The position numbers and the translations under genes were made by a program. From Symbiodinium kawagutii (taxonomy: Eukaryota; Sar; Dinophyceae; Suessiales; Symbiodiniaceae), in the NCBI GenBank assembly GCA_009767595.1, contig VSDK01001179.1, positions 219,307-283,306 of the forward strand: a stretch of DNA of 64,000 bases, given 5' to 3'. How positions within the stretch are numbered: the stretch's first letter is position 1; each line of letters begins with the position of its first letter. Below, piece by piece: positions 26,979-36,709 of the stretch. Under the pieces are notes generated by a model that saw only the letters and a program-made list of their open reading frames with translations, did no database searches and had not been told where the DNA came from.

Positions 26979-28022
26979 CTACTTGGAGCCGCTACCTTCC
27001 TGCCTCAATGGGGAATCAACAGGGGAGGCCTGGGGGTTTGCCGCGGCTGCTGAGGAAACTTCAAGGACTTGGGCAGTATCATCCTCTAAGTGGTCCAAGA
27101 TTTTGCCCATGGTGTCAAGTCGATTCATGGCAGCCGTCCTGGCATCCCCGGCGCCGGCAACCCGCACTGCCTTTCGAAGATCTTCCACTTCCTGTCGCAT
27201 CTGCGCTAGCATCGCTTCACTCATATTCTTCAGCCAATCACTAGGCGTGCTAGCTCCTGGAGGGACAACATAGTCCCGGAGGGCTCCTCGCAAGGGTGGT
27301 ACAAAAGGTGCATCCGGGGTATCTTGAGGTCCACGCGGTGTAGCGACTGGGGTAGCAAGTGGGGCGGTATTGGCTAGCGGCGTATGATTGAACCACCCAT
27401 CCGAGAAGGTAAGGATAGGTGGCCATTTGTATGCAGCCAAGTTGAGTTCACCCGTAGCGGTGAACCACCGGTCTTCAAAGTGGATCTTGCACCTAGGGAG
27501 TCTGCTAGCAACAGCTTCACTCAATTTCTTCCGGAAGCGCTTGTTATTGGCTGAGAGGAGGAGACCCGTTTGGTGCATCCACAAGTTGCCGATGTCCATG
27601 AGCTGATACAACTTGCCTCGAATTTCAAATTGCAACTCCTCAAAGACAGTGGGGAGGCTAGCGAGCACATGACATTCAGCTGGCACACCCGGTGCTTTCC
27701 TCCCAGGGCCCTGAGTCATGGGGTCAAAGGCTGCCAGCATCGCAGACATTTGATCAACTTCCACCCAAAAGATATAGACACTTTGCTGATCCATCTCAAA
27801 GACGTAACACGGGCGCAGAGGGGGAATCGAAGGTTCGGTCCTCTCCGGCTCCTGTTCCATGGGTGTGCTAGGACCTGCGTCGGGGTCCCCCTGACCCTCG
27901 TTACCTTCCGACCACCATCCATGCCGCTCGGCATTGTTCTTCCACCCTTGCGCTGTCCACTCCGTGCCGGTGGCATCCCATGAGTGCCACGCATCCCAGG
28001 AGTTCCACTTCCAGTCCGCCAT
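26979..28022 (-). CDS. 347-aa protein, conserved with the 375-aa protein of cluster B
   Basis: Intronless, starts MADWKWNSWDAW, a Trp-rich polar N-terminus with an acidic stretch to about residue 70. The central region (about 75-200) holds the best match to the 59049-60038 protein: LWMHQTGLLLSANNKRFRKK versus HLLHRSGLLVYGMNLSIRAA, and similar hydrophobic strands before it. A Pro/Thr/Ala-rich linker (APLATPVATPRGPQDTPDAP) leads to a C-terminal helical region (MLAQMRQEVEDLRKAV; MGKILDHLEDDTAQVL), predicted coiled coil; the partner protein ends with a similar segment (INALLDAALDHINRLQ). Acidic N-terminus plus coiled-coil C-terminus is reminiscent of ORF1-type structural or chaperone proteins of LINEs, but no RRM or zinc knuckle is visible. 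Function unknown. Confidence 0.65.
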   Translation of the reverse strand: MADWKWNSWDAWHSWDATGTEWTAQGWKNNAERHGWWSEGNEGQGDPDAGPSTPMEQEPERTEPSIPPLRPCYVFEMDQQSVYIFWVEVDQMSAMLAAFDPMTQGPGRKAPGVPAECHVLASLPTVFEELQFEIRGKLYQLMDIGNLWMHQTGLLLSANNKRFRKKLSEAVASRLPRCKIHFEDRWFTATGELNLAAYKWPPILTFSDGWFNHTPLANTAPLATPVATPRGPQDTPDAPFVPPLRGALRDYVVPPGASTPSDWLKNMSEAMLAQMRQEVEDLRKAVRVAGAGDARTAAMNRLDTMGKILDHLEDDTAQVLEVSSAAAANPQASPVDSPLRQEGSGSK

Positions 28023-28218
28023 GAGACACTCGAGGAGGAACTACCAAGTCGTCAGGCCAGTGCCCGAGTGACGAGGATGTGCGAAGATCTAAATTACCAC
28101 TGCAACGAAGGGACCAGGAACAAGCCACTTTGGAAGTAACGCTTGGAGTGTGATGCAAGACAAATAGACACACAAACAAAAACCGGTATTATGAATCAGT
28201 AATGACACACATTACCCA

Positions 28219-28239
28219 GGGAGCAACAGGACTGTTCCC
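28219..28239 (-). promoter_or_regulatory. Leader hairpin before the 347-aa cistron
   Basis: GGGAGCAACAGGACTGTTCCC contains AACAG/CTGTT and outer GGG/CCC. The same 21 bases recur at 29145-29165 before the 103-aa cistron. It follows a DinoSL-like sequence in coding direction. Confidence 0.55.
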
Positions 28240-28244
28240 GAAGC

Positions 28245-28264
28245 TTCTGAACCAAATGGCTGCA
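28245..28264 (-). other. Probable DinoSL relic
   Basis: Coding-strand TGCAGCCATTTGGTTCAGAA, close to GTAGCCATTTTGGCTCAAG (one T missing, C-to-T in GGCTC, changed end). The spacer 28265-28690 upstream holds no gene. Confidence 0.55.
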
Positions 28265-28690
28265 CAACGGCAAAGAGAGAAACCAACCAAGGCATGCTGT
28301 CATCAACAGTGGCGAAAATGATTACCGTGAGAAGCAACTGGCAGGGAGTCTTGGAAAGTTGCTGATTCCTAGGTAACATGGCCCGATTAGAACAATAAAC
28401 TGGCAGTCTGTTGGTGGAGTGTAACTGTTGATCAGTACAGCAGTTTCTAACTACATTCCCTGTTGGGCGCCACTTTTCGATGCTGCAATGTCACGGGAAA
28501 GCCCCACCTAAGCTCTTGCCCAGGCGCAACCATGAGTATCGCAATCCGCTAGCTACGAGCAGTGGGGAACATGAGCCTCTCCAAGGACCATATTCGCCAC
28601 TGCCTTCGGCAGGATGCTGTAGAGTAATGGCACGACCCAATCCTTAAGCGCAGGTGCAAGGAAGTGGTTAGCCAATCGCCAGTGACACTC

Positions 28691-29002
28691 TTACACAGCT
28701 GAGAGATGTCTTTGTCGACGGCGTGCTGCCCGGCGACGCAAGCATTTACGTCGCCGTCGGCGAGCGATGCGTTTCTTCTGTTTTCGAGTCACTCTCACAG
28801 GTGCTGGGAGCGTTCTGCCCGACACGAGGGCTTTTCTCGTGGTCTTGATCCATCTCAAAAACGCTTTCCAAGCACCATGAGAGTCTCTTTGTTGATGAAA
28901 CCGCAGCCACCAATGGTAGTTCCCCTGAGATTGCCTAGTCCATCGCTTCCACATTGTCTTGGAGGCCCAAGCCAGATGTTGCCACGGGTGGAACCAAAAC
29001 AT
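28691..29002 (-). CDS. 103-aa Arg-rich protein, paralogue of the 115-aa protein
   Basis: Short intronless frame. Trp-rich N-terminal half and a strongly basic C-terminus (KKRIARRRRRKCLRRRAARR). It resembles the next protein upstream: WIKTTRKALVSGRTLPAPV versus WCKLTRQALLIGDTLPVVP, and both end in an Arg/Lys tail. The shared motif and tail argue that both are real despite their size. The tail suggests nucleic-acid binding or nuclear targeting. A DinoSL relic and hairpin precede it (29171-29190, 29145-29165), although the hairpin is about 140 nt from the ATG. Confidence 0.5.
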   Translation of the reverse strand: MFWFHPWQHLAWASKTMWKRWTRQSQGNYHWWLRFHQQRDSHGAWKAFLRWIKTTRKALVSGRTLPAPVRVTRKQKKRIARRRRRKCLRRRAARRRQRHLSAV

Positions 29003-29144
29003 CGCCCCAGATAGCGTCAGTCTGTTCAGTGGTGCCCAGGTCCACAGAGACTAGAGTCTCGTCCGACTCAGTAACTTGGCGCGGGGACCGCCATGGAGCA
29101 ACCCTCCGACCGAAGCAGGGGGAGGGACAGTGTGGGAGCACCGT

Positions 29145-29165
29145 GGGAGCAACAGGACTGTTCCC
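29145..29165 (-). promoter_or_regulatory. Leader hairpin before the 103-aa cistron
   Basis: Same 21-base hairpin as 28219-28239, in a ~45-base repeat that also contains the DinoSL relic. Confidence 0.55.
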
Positions 29166-29170
29166 GAAGC

Positions 29171-29190
29171 TCCTGAACCAAAAGGCTGCA
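29171..29190 (-). other. Probable DinoSL relic
   Basis: Coding-strand TGCAGCCTTTTGGTTCAGGA, retaining AGCC and TTTTGG of the leader. With its hairpin it duplicates 28219-28264, so two successive cistrons carry the same leader module. The spacer 29191-29510 has no gene. Confidence 0.55.
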
Positions 29191-29510
29191 TTCCAGGAAA
29201 AAGACACGCATGACATGTATGCCAAGCAATGTCATGAAGCTCAACACCAGTGAACGCTCTCTTGCCAGAAGAATGCTGCTCGCTGCGCAAGAAGGCGGCA
29301 GCTGGTGCGATAAGCATTCTTTAACAGTTATGCACTCCTTCGCAACCCAGTGATAGGTCACTTCTCTCAGGCAGCATCTTCACACCTCAGGAACGCTTAT
29401 TGGTGAGTCCTGGATGCATACTACGATACCAACAACGCGACTATGTATCATAACCGTGGTAGTGATGCTGCTTACTTAGAGGATTATCACACTAGACTGA
29501 GCTCAGAACA

Positions 29511-29858
29511 TTACTTGCCAAAGAGCTTGCGCCGGGCACGTCGTTGTCGGCGACACTGCTGGAGCTTGTGCTTCAAAATCCGTCTGTTTACTGCACGTTT
29601 CCTTTTCTTCAGCATCATATCCAGGAGCAGTGGGACATTGGGGACAACTGGCAAGGTATCCCCAATTAGCAAAGCTTGTCTAGTGAGCTTACACCATAAC
29701 AGAAAATGGAGCCACGTAATATCAACCGGTGCATCCTGGTTCTCTTGGGGGTACTGGTCAACGAACCATGCCAAGTTGAGATTGTCATCGTATTTTGTCC
29801 ACTGCCACCACTGCTTCTTTGTAGCCGCTTCGTGCTGAGCCCAGGGCCTGCACTCCAT
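29511..29858 (-). CDS. 115-aa basic protein, first cistron of cluster A
   Basis: Intronless; starts MECRPWAQHEAATKKQWW. It contains a Trp/Asp-rich middle, the motif WCKLTRQALLIGDTLPVVP shared with the 103-aa protein, and a basic tail (RRQRRARRKLFGK). A hairpin at 29862-29881 ends 3 nt before the ATG. No known domain; nucleic-acid binding is inferred from the tail only. It directly follows the 3' end of the DNMT-LINE, same strand. Confidence 0.55.
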   Translation of the reverse strand: MECRPWAQHEAATKKQWWQWTKYDDNLNLAWFVDQYPQENQDAPVDITWLHFLLWCKLTRQALLIGDTLPVVPNVPLLLDMMLKKRKRAVNRRILKHKLQQCRRQRRARRKLFGK

Positions 29859-29861
29859 GGG

Positions 29862-29881
29862 GGAGTCCTCTAAGGAACTCC
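29862..29881 (-). promoter_or_regulatory. Leader hairpin at the start codon
   Basis: GGAGT-CCT-CTA-AGG-A-ACTCC on the plus strand: 8 bp with one bulge, adjacent to ATG 29858. Its loop differs from the ACAG family, so membership is uncertain. Confidence 0.45.
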
Positions 29882-29884
29882 GTA

Positions 29885-30342
29885 CCCTCTATACACAAGA
29901 TCCTGCTGAGGGAGACCTACACCAATCCGCGCCGAGCTGATCCCCAACAGGGCAGTCCCCGAAGAGGTGCTGAAGCCAAAACTGCCCATGATAGCGGAAC
30001 GTCAACAAAGCCCAGTGGGACCCCTTGGAGCTATTTGGCCCCGAAACGGTTGGTTCAGTTTCCTGGCCGAATGAGCCTTATTCTACAAGATGGTGGCGCT
30101 CCGGAGTCCAGCAATACACAAAAGGTCAATATCGTCATGTTACAGCCAAATCACAGTGCTCTTCAACGTGGATTCACAGTCTAGCTGAACCAGTGAATCG
30201 ATGGACACTAGCCTGTCTACAACAAAATAAACAAAACAACCTCGATTTTGCTCGCCACCAGATGAGGAACTTAGCGCTCCCAGAGGCAGTCCTCCAGTCT
30301 TGAACTCTACAAGCAGGATACGGCGACGCTTATAGGGCAGTG
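29885..30342 (-). other. 3' region of the DNMT-LINE and spacer to cluster A
   Basis: No gene. Coding-strand GGCTCATTCGGCCAGG at 30062-30077 resembles the relic GCTCATTTGGCTCAAG and may mark the 5' boundary of cluster A. GGGCAGT/ACTGCCC (about 29947-29985) is a loose 7-bp inverted repeat. No poly(A) tail or clear target-site duplication marks the LINE 3' end. Confidence 0.35.
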
Positions 30343-31494
30343 TTAGCTACTCATCGCCCACCATGCCCGTTTCAGCGTGTGAGGGCCTTGGGTCTTCTTA
30401 GTGCGTTTGGCAAGACGCTCCTGCTGCCTTTGTAGGTCGCGTTCAGCGGTATGGGGCAGAACTCTCTTTTTAGAAAATCTGTATGTGAAGAAATCCCGCA
30501 GGTTAGGTTGCGTGAGCTTAAGTGTAGCAGGAACAGTGTGTCGAAACTGGTGCGACAGAGCATCGAATTTCGGCTGGAGAGGATCACACCGAAACAACGG
30601 ATAATCGGGGACGCCTGCAGGCGCAAGATCAGGGTAAGACACTCTTAATTGTTGTTCGACAATCGACAAGTGTTCCGGGGCAGGGCTGGGAGAAATCCAA
30701 GCACCATCGTGCAAGAGAATAACCGAATGCAAGGGGCCCAAGGAATGAAGAACAGACAAGGCTGTTTTGACAATGCTTCTTTCAATCACTTCAAAGAACA
30801 AGAAGGACGCATTGCGTCCTGTGGCCATGGGTCGATGTTTAGCCCACTCAGGCGGGGATGCTAGCAAGCTGCGGCACGCCATGAAGAGATCCATCGCGAA
30901 CTCGTACAATTCAAGGGGTAAGTGGGGGTAGCCATGATCTTTGAGCGATGTGTCCACTTCCTCTGGAGAAGTCATATTGATAATGTGAGTGGGCCATCGT
31001 TTGACAAAATCAGGGAAATCATGGATTTGCAGACGGATCTGTAGTCGTTCCAACCACACTCTGAGGGCACCAGTCGGAGGTAGCCGGGAATGCGGGTGCA
31101 GCCGGCGGAGAATTTCGTAGTGGGCATGAACCAAGTCAAATTCCCAGTGGGTCTCGCCAAAAAGTGCCAATCGAAGGTCTGAGGGGAACAGCTGCGCGCT
31201 TGGAGAAATTGCATAAAGCCGACCCAAGTCATCATATGATGTGGGGCGATAGACTACAGGCCGGTGTGCAGTTCGATTACGGTGGAGGGCCAAATAGTCT
31301 TGAAGCCTGGTAGTCCAGTGGCGGTAAGATCCAACAACTTTGGCTGCCAATGGTGACGGGAGAACCGGGATTTCCATATAACACACGGTGTCTCGCTGAG
31401 GGTCACAGATATTATCCAGCGGGGCAATGCCAAAACCCAGCTCCTGTAAGAGATGGAATGGGGGACGCCCCAATGCCTTGGAGGGATTTAGCAT
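30343..31494 (-). CDS. LINE ORF3, unknown, faintly polymerase-palm-like
   Basis: I choose ATG 31494 (MLNPSKALGRPP), overlapping the end of ORF2 by 83 nt in another frame; the frame itself is open from 31725. About 383 residues. Two motifs stand out: WEFDLVHAHYEILRRL and VILLHDGAWISP, separated by a helix IERSIVKTALSVL. The order Asp-containing strand, helix, then HDG after a hydrophobic strand resembles motifs A and C of family A DNA polymerase palms (HDE), but the key Glu is Gly and no motif B Lys is obvious. The C-terminal 60 residues are basic (KRVLPHTAERDLQRQQERLA). Third ORFs are unusual in LINEs. Function unknown. Confidence 0.6.
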   Translation of the reverse strand: MLNPSKALGRPPFHLLQELGFGIAPLDNICDPQRDTVCYMEIPVLPSPLAAKVVGSYRHWTTRLQDYLALHRNRTAHRPVVYRPTSYDDLGRLYAISPSAQLFPSDLRLALFGETHWEFDLVHAHYEILRRLHPHSRLPPTGALRVWLERLQIRLQIHDFPDFVKRWPTHIINMTSPEEVDTSLKDHGYPHLPLELYEFAMDLFMACRSLLASPPEWAKHRPMATGRNASFLFFEVIERSIVKTALSVLHSLGPLHSVILLHDGAWISPSPAPEHLSIVEQQLRVSYPDLAPAGVPDYPLFRCDPLQPKFDALSHQFRHTVPATLKLTQPNLRDFFTYRFSKKRVLPHTAERDLQRQQERLAKRTKKTQGPHTLKRAWWAMSS

Positions 31495-34400
31495 AAGCTG
31501 CAGCCTGACCAGCAACCCAATCGGCCAGTTTATTACACTCCCTCGGCAAGTAGATTTTATGCACATTGGGGAGATATGACAGGATACGTTGGCATTTCTG
31601 CATGATAGGAATAATATCGGCCTTACGCAATCTGCTCCTGAATTGGAGAAAGGTAAGCAACGGCAGGATGTCCCCTTGCAGGTAGAGGGCGGGGACACGT
31701 TTACTTTGTTGTCTGAAGGTAGCAACTAACCGCTCTAATTCCAGACATGCGGAGAGACATGCTTCCGCTTCTGCAACTAGATTGTCAGCACACTTCGGAA
31801 GCGCCACTGCGACTAAGTTACGGAACTGGATGCCGGTGGAAGACCCCTGTAGGACAACCACACCTGCACCTCCCTTCTGTTGTGCCTTGAAAGCTGAGCC
31901 ATCAAACTGAACGATCAGGGCATCCGTCGATTCAGGAGCTTGCAGAGTTAACAATGAGCGCGCGTGGAGGTCTTCTTCGGCAATGATTTGAATATGAGTT
32001 TCCCCGCAGTCGCATTGATGTAACTGCAGCTTAATTGCAGCAGTGGGAAACGGGAATTGAGCTGGAGGCGCGAAAAGGTGTTTTAACAAAGGGCTGTTTT
32101 TAGGGAGCGTGGCAACCACATCTCCTTTGGCCACCGGAGCTGTAACCATCAACCCTTTTTTGGGCAGAAGCGCGGAATCAATGTGCAAGTGCGACAACCG
32201 ATATTCTTCGATCAATTGGCTATCACAACAGCGTACAGGCATGGACATTGGGGGGCGGTGCAGATTGGCAGCTATGCTTCTAGGCAACGATTGCCACACT
32301 TCATGTGCAATGGCCTTCACTGCTGCTATAGTTTCCATAGGAGGCTCTGGCGCCGGGTCCTTGTCTAGTGCTTTGCGTTGTTGCAGCAGTCGCCGCATAT
32401 GGAAGAGTGTGTGTACAAGGATTACCCCCTGTTGTGGCTGGGGCACAGTCCCTAAGTGGCAGTGGACCCACGAGGCAGCTGTAGGATAGAAGGAGTTGAG
32501 TACCAGGGGCACTACTGGACAAAACTGGCACCAGTGATCCACTGAGTTGGAACCGCTCCCACAGAGTGTGCACGGAGGCACGGGCACTGGGAAGTCCCGG
32601 GAAACAGCTTCAGCACGCTGCATAAAGAAGGTAACATCCGTGGGCACAGGTGGCACAGACCGGGACGCCCACTCATAGAATTTGCGCTTATCATCGGCAC
32701 CAAGGTTATATAGCGCCCACCTAGTATCATTGGGGCAACAGTCCTGGCAGAGGCATCCGCCCTCCGGACCACAAGGAAATTTGTGGCCTTCTTGCCCGCA
32801 ATGGAGGCACACATCACGTCTATGGACTTCTCCCCGCAGGGGCAGCCAGAGGTCACTGTCCTCCGAGATGGACCATCTTAAAATAGTGTAGCGCGGGATA
32901 GCCCCAATCATTGAGAGGGGTTGCGCTGCAACCCATTCACAAAAAGCAAATGACGGCGCCTGTGGCCAAGAAGAGGAGCCTCGTCTAAGTTGCAAGTGCC
33001 TCTTGGCTTTTTCTACCAACGATTGAACGACTTCTTTCTTTAGGTAATTGTTGAATTTGACCGCTTTGGCAACCGCTGGCAAGTGAGTTCTTTCGATGGC
33101 ATACAGTTGGTCAATTTGCGTTTGAGAGAGATGAGAGCGAACTCCTTTCCACGCCTCCAGTGCATTCTGTTCGAGCCGGAGTAGCGGACTTTGCTTAACT
33201 TCTGCATTGCCCAACTGGTAGCCCTGCCTGTGAAATAGCCCCAAGAGGGATACGATTTGCATGAGAAAGGGGTCAAGCAAGGGGCCAATCTTCATCCATC
33301 TTAGAATGCCTACCAAATGGCGGTTCATGAACCACTTTCTTCTGAGGAGAAATGACGACATTAGAATGTAAACAGGGTTCAGCTCCTTATCAGGAAAGTA
33401 CTGCACCGACTGCGAGTAGTAAAACAAGCTGAGGCAATAAGTATTGAAGTACAGTATTCTGACCTTAATACTATGCGAACTAGGCGGCAAGAGTTGCAGT
33501 CTTGTGCTCATTTTGGTGAGTTGTTTTTGAAATCGAACATGGAAAGGGTCGGGTTCTGATCCTTGTCGCAGGCGAGTGCGTGTGATGAGGTGTCCTGAAG
33601 TGTAGACAGGCAGGCCTAGGCTGATAGTTTGATCCTGTACACAATGCATGCCATATCCAGATCTATCAAAAGCTGCTGCTTCAGCTCCTTCCACTACGTA
33701 ATTGGGGAGCAGAACTGTTTTAGCCCTACACCGGCAGCTCTTCGTTGCCAAGGTAACAACTAGCTCATGGCCATTTCGTATCATGTTATGTAAATCACTG
33801 CTCTGACAAATGAAACCTTGCTCTTCCCGGCAGACGAGGACAGGGTCATTGCCATGAATGGACATGGCCGCTGCCATAAACGAGGCAAAGCCCTGCACGC
33901 AGCGGACTCGGTCCCACAGCTGCGGTGCGGCAGTGGGGAGATGAAGAGCCGTGAGGACTGGTACACTGATATGTTGGAGGCCGATGGCTTTCCAGCAGCT
34001 ATGTTTATCCATCTGGATACCTGCAGTGTGCCACCTGGAGACTTTGCCCATCAGGCTTGCAAGCCAATTATCTTCTGCTATATTTCCTTCTCCAACGAGT
34101 GTGGTGTCATCAATGTACCCCGAGACAACCGAGATTCTGGGAATCATATTGAGCTAAGTAAAGATCGGATCCATGGCAAGGCAGAAGAGGAAGACAGACG
34201 ACGATCGGCCCATATCAACCCCCGAGAGAATTTGTCGAGGCGGTAGGAGTTTCCCCTGCACTTTGTGGCGAATAAATCGTCCAAAGAAGAGCCGTCGAAA
34301 AGTGTTAATAATCCATAGGGGGGCACGTGCAAGAAAAAGGATGCAAAGAATCCAGTGGGGATTGATTCTTTCAAAAGCTTTCGAGAGGTCGAGAAAAACA

Positions 34401-36709
34401 CCAATTTGCCTGGTTGGTTGATCAAGAATCTCCTGAATATGTTGAACAGCAGCCTGCGGTTCCCGAAAGTGGTTAAATAATGTTTGCGCCGGGTGGAACC
34501 AGTCTCTTGTATGTTCAAAGAGCAGGCCGGCAATGGTACCATCTTCCAGTCTATCGAAAGTATCAGCCATTCCCAGTGGTCGAAAGTAGTCCGCAGTGTC
34601 CCCTAGTTGTGCTTTCGGAATCCAAACACCTAGCTGAGTAGGTGGTGGTGCACGGTCCGTCATATGCCAGAAATGATTCTGCTGTAGTAGTCTGGCCGTG
34701 AATCGGGAATTGACCCTCCATGCTGCATAAGGGATTCCATCTGGCCCGGGGGCAGAGTCCTTGGTGCCCAGGGTATGTTGTTCAAAGTTATCCAAGGTAG
34801 GGAGAGGAATAGACGGCCATGGCTGCTTGACTTGCTTATATTCGCGTAGGGACTCTTGCCACAATGGGTCGAATTTAACTTGGGGCTCTGTCCAAAACGC
34901 ACGGGTGGCCAACATAGCATCATCATATTCTTCTGCGGTTGCGCACACCCGTCCATCAGCTCCTTTTATGGGGCCAGTATGAAATACTCCTTTCGGGCAG
35001 ATACTCCGCAACCGATCCCAAAGTGCTCTTTGTGTGATAGCCGACAGAATGGGCGAAGGGTTGTCCTTAGTATGAGGAAGCGCAAGATAGTTGTTGTGAG
35101 TATGCTCGAGTGAATCCAAGGCTTCTCGGACAAAGGAGTCGGGGACGAGGAGCAGGCCCCCGTTGAGACCAGGGGTAAAATCAAGGTCAGGGTTACCCAG
35201 ATAAGCACAAAGTTGCTGAAAGGTAGCTGCCGTAACAGCAATTGAGGCAGTACCTTTGTTAAGCTGTTTGTATAATTTCATAATCATGGTTTCTGGGCGA
35301 AACTTGTTCTTTACCGTTCTCCACCAGCTCCAGATGTGGGCCTTAGTTTGCAACAGGACAGAGGGGGCACTATGCTGCCAATCTTGTCGGACGGTACACT
35401 CCTGTGAGCGATCGTCGTGACGAGAGTGGTTGCTGATGTGACCCACTGGTTCACTACTAGTTTCATCAATAGGTGTTGGGAGTAGTGGTGCAACGCGGTC
35501 ACAAATTCTCAACAATCCATTGAGATTAGTTTGATGTTCTGTTTTTTCGCGATCATCCGTTGTGACCGGACCTAGGAAAGCAGTGGTGGGAATCGTGTCG
35601 TGTGGGACCGACAGGGGGTGTGGTTCCAGCTTGGGAATATGCTTGAAGAGACAGCGAACAGGCCAGTGCCCGAACCCTGCTAACGCTTTGGTGGCCGTAA
35701 CCTGACACTCCAAGCAATTATTGTCAATGAGTTCAGCCGAAATGAGGAAACGATCCAACGCTGACATCCCGCCAGGAAACTCATACGTGAGTAACTCAGG
35801 GTCGAGGTCTTTTAGGTTGTGCGACATGAGCATGGCATTCCACGCGCCTGAGTGCCGACTGTCTGCTCTGTTGAAGTCAGCCCCTATCACAATCGGGTGC
35901 GAGGAGACTGTAGAGAGGGTGGCGGCAAAGGTTTCCAGGTCCTGAGTTCTCGCGTCGGGGCGATGGTAGTATGAGGTCAGCCAAATGGCTGCGTCAGAAT
36001 ACTTAACTAAGACCGCAATGGCATAATGGGGTACCAGTGGGCGTGTTTCCTGAACGACGTAACCTGGTGGCAGCAGGATGGCAACCCCTCCCTTAGCATT
36101 TGTTCCTTCACCTTCAGCGGCCAATGCAGCAAGTTGCACTCCAGGCCATTTGGTTCTGACTGCTGTGATATCTGAGTTGCTCCACTTGGTCTCTTGCAGG
36201 AGAACAGGGCCACTACGCAGTGCTCTAGCAATAACAAAATTTTTCTTCCTGGTCGACTCCCTATGGAGACACGTGAGGTTCCAACAGGTGAGGCGTCGAA
36301 GCTTAAAGGGGAACTGACAGGAGGTGGCAAGACGATATCTTACCAATGTGCGACACGACTCTCTGAAAAGCGGGGGCCACTCTGCCCCGTCAGCGCAGTG
36401 TCGCACTAGATGCAAGGTCTCTTGTAGTGCTGTTTCCACGGGACCAGAGTGTTCCAACCACTCAAGAATATGAGTCTCTGTGATCGACTGAAAGCTAGGT
36501 TGATCCGGAAGCATGTATGCCAACACATGTAACGACCGCACGGTGCTCACTCCCTTCGGGCACAAAGCTTGGTACAGATCCAGATGCGTACTGACTAAAC
36601 CTTTGTGCAGGAGGAGAAGGAGTTGGCGACTGAGTGAGCGCGGCCATTCACGGAGATAAGTCATTAAATCACTTAGATAGGACCAAGAATTTGGGAGGCT
36701 AGGGCACAA
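31412..36709 (-). CDS. LINE ORF2: APE endonuclease, reverse transcriptase, zinc fingers, RNase H; one in-frame TAG
   Basis: One reading frame of about 1,765 codons split by a single TAG at 34156-34154. Order: APE-type endonuclease (about 138-370: LLQETKW, GGVAILLPPG, VIGADFNRAD, ALDRFLIS, GHWPV; the usual Asp before that His is Gly); reverse transcriptase with TKDSAPGPDGIPYAAWR, DLSKAFERINP (motif A), SGVDMGRSSSVFLF (motif B, unusual), then after the stop GYIDDTTLVG (motif C, 34117-34106); a Cys-rich region (CLHCGQEGHKFPCGPEGG, CQDCC); the LINE-type CTLCGSGSNSVDHWCQFCP; and RNase H with VQFDGSAF, AEAEACLSACLELER, LQGDILP and NKLADWVAG, so all four acidic residues are present. ORF2 starts inside the end of ORF1 (37-nt overlap, other frame), suggesting coupled translation. 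By family it nicks target DNA and copies element RNA. As read, RT is cut before its catalytic YIDD, so this copy is inactive unless TAG is read through. Confidence 0.9.
34154..34156 (-). other. In-frame TAG between RT motifs B and C
   Basis: Coding strand reads ATG GAT CCG ATC TTT ACT TAG CTC AAT ATG ATT CCC. The frame is the same on both sides and the protein resumes without loss, so this is a point nonsense change (or recoding site), not a frameshift. Confidence 0.9.

Noticed and set aside
30011-30018. CCCAGTGG as left target-site duplication matching 45241-45248
   Set aside because: Only eight bases agree and the sequence to the left does not continue the helicase fragment, so chance is likely.
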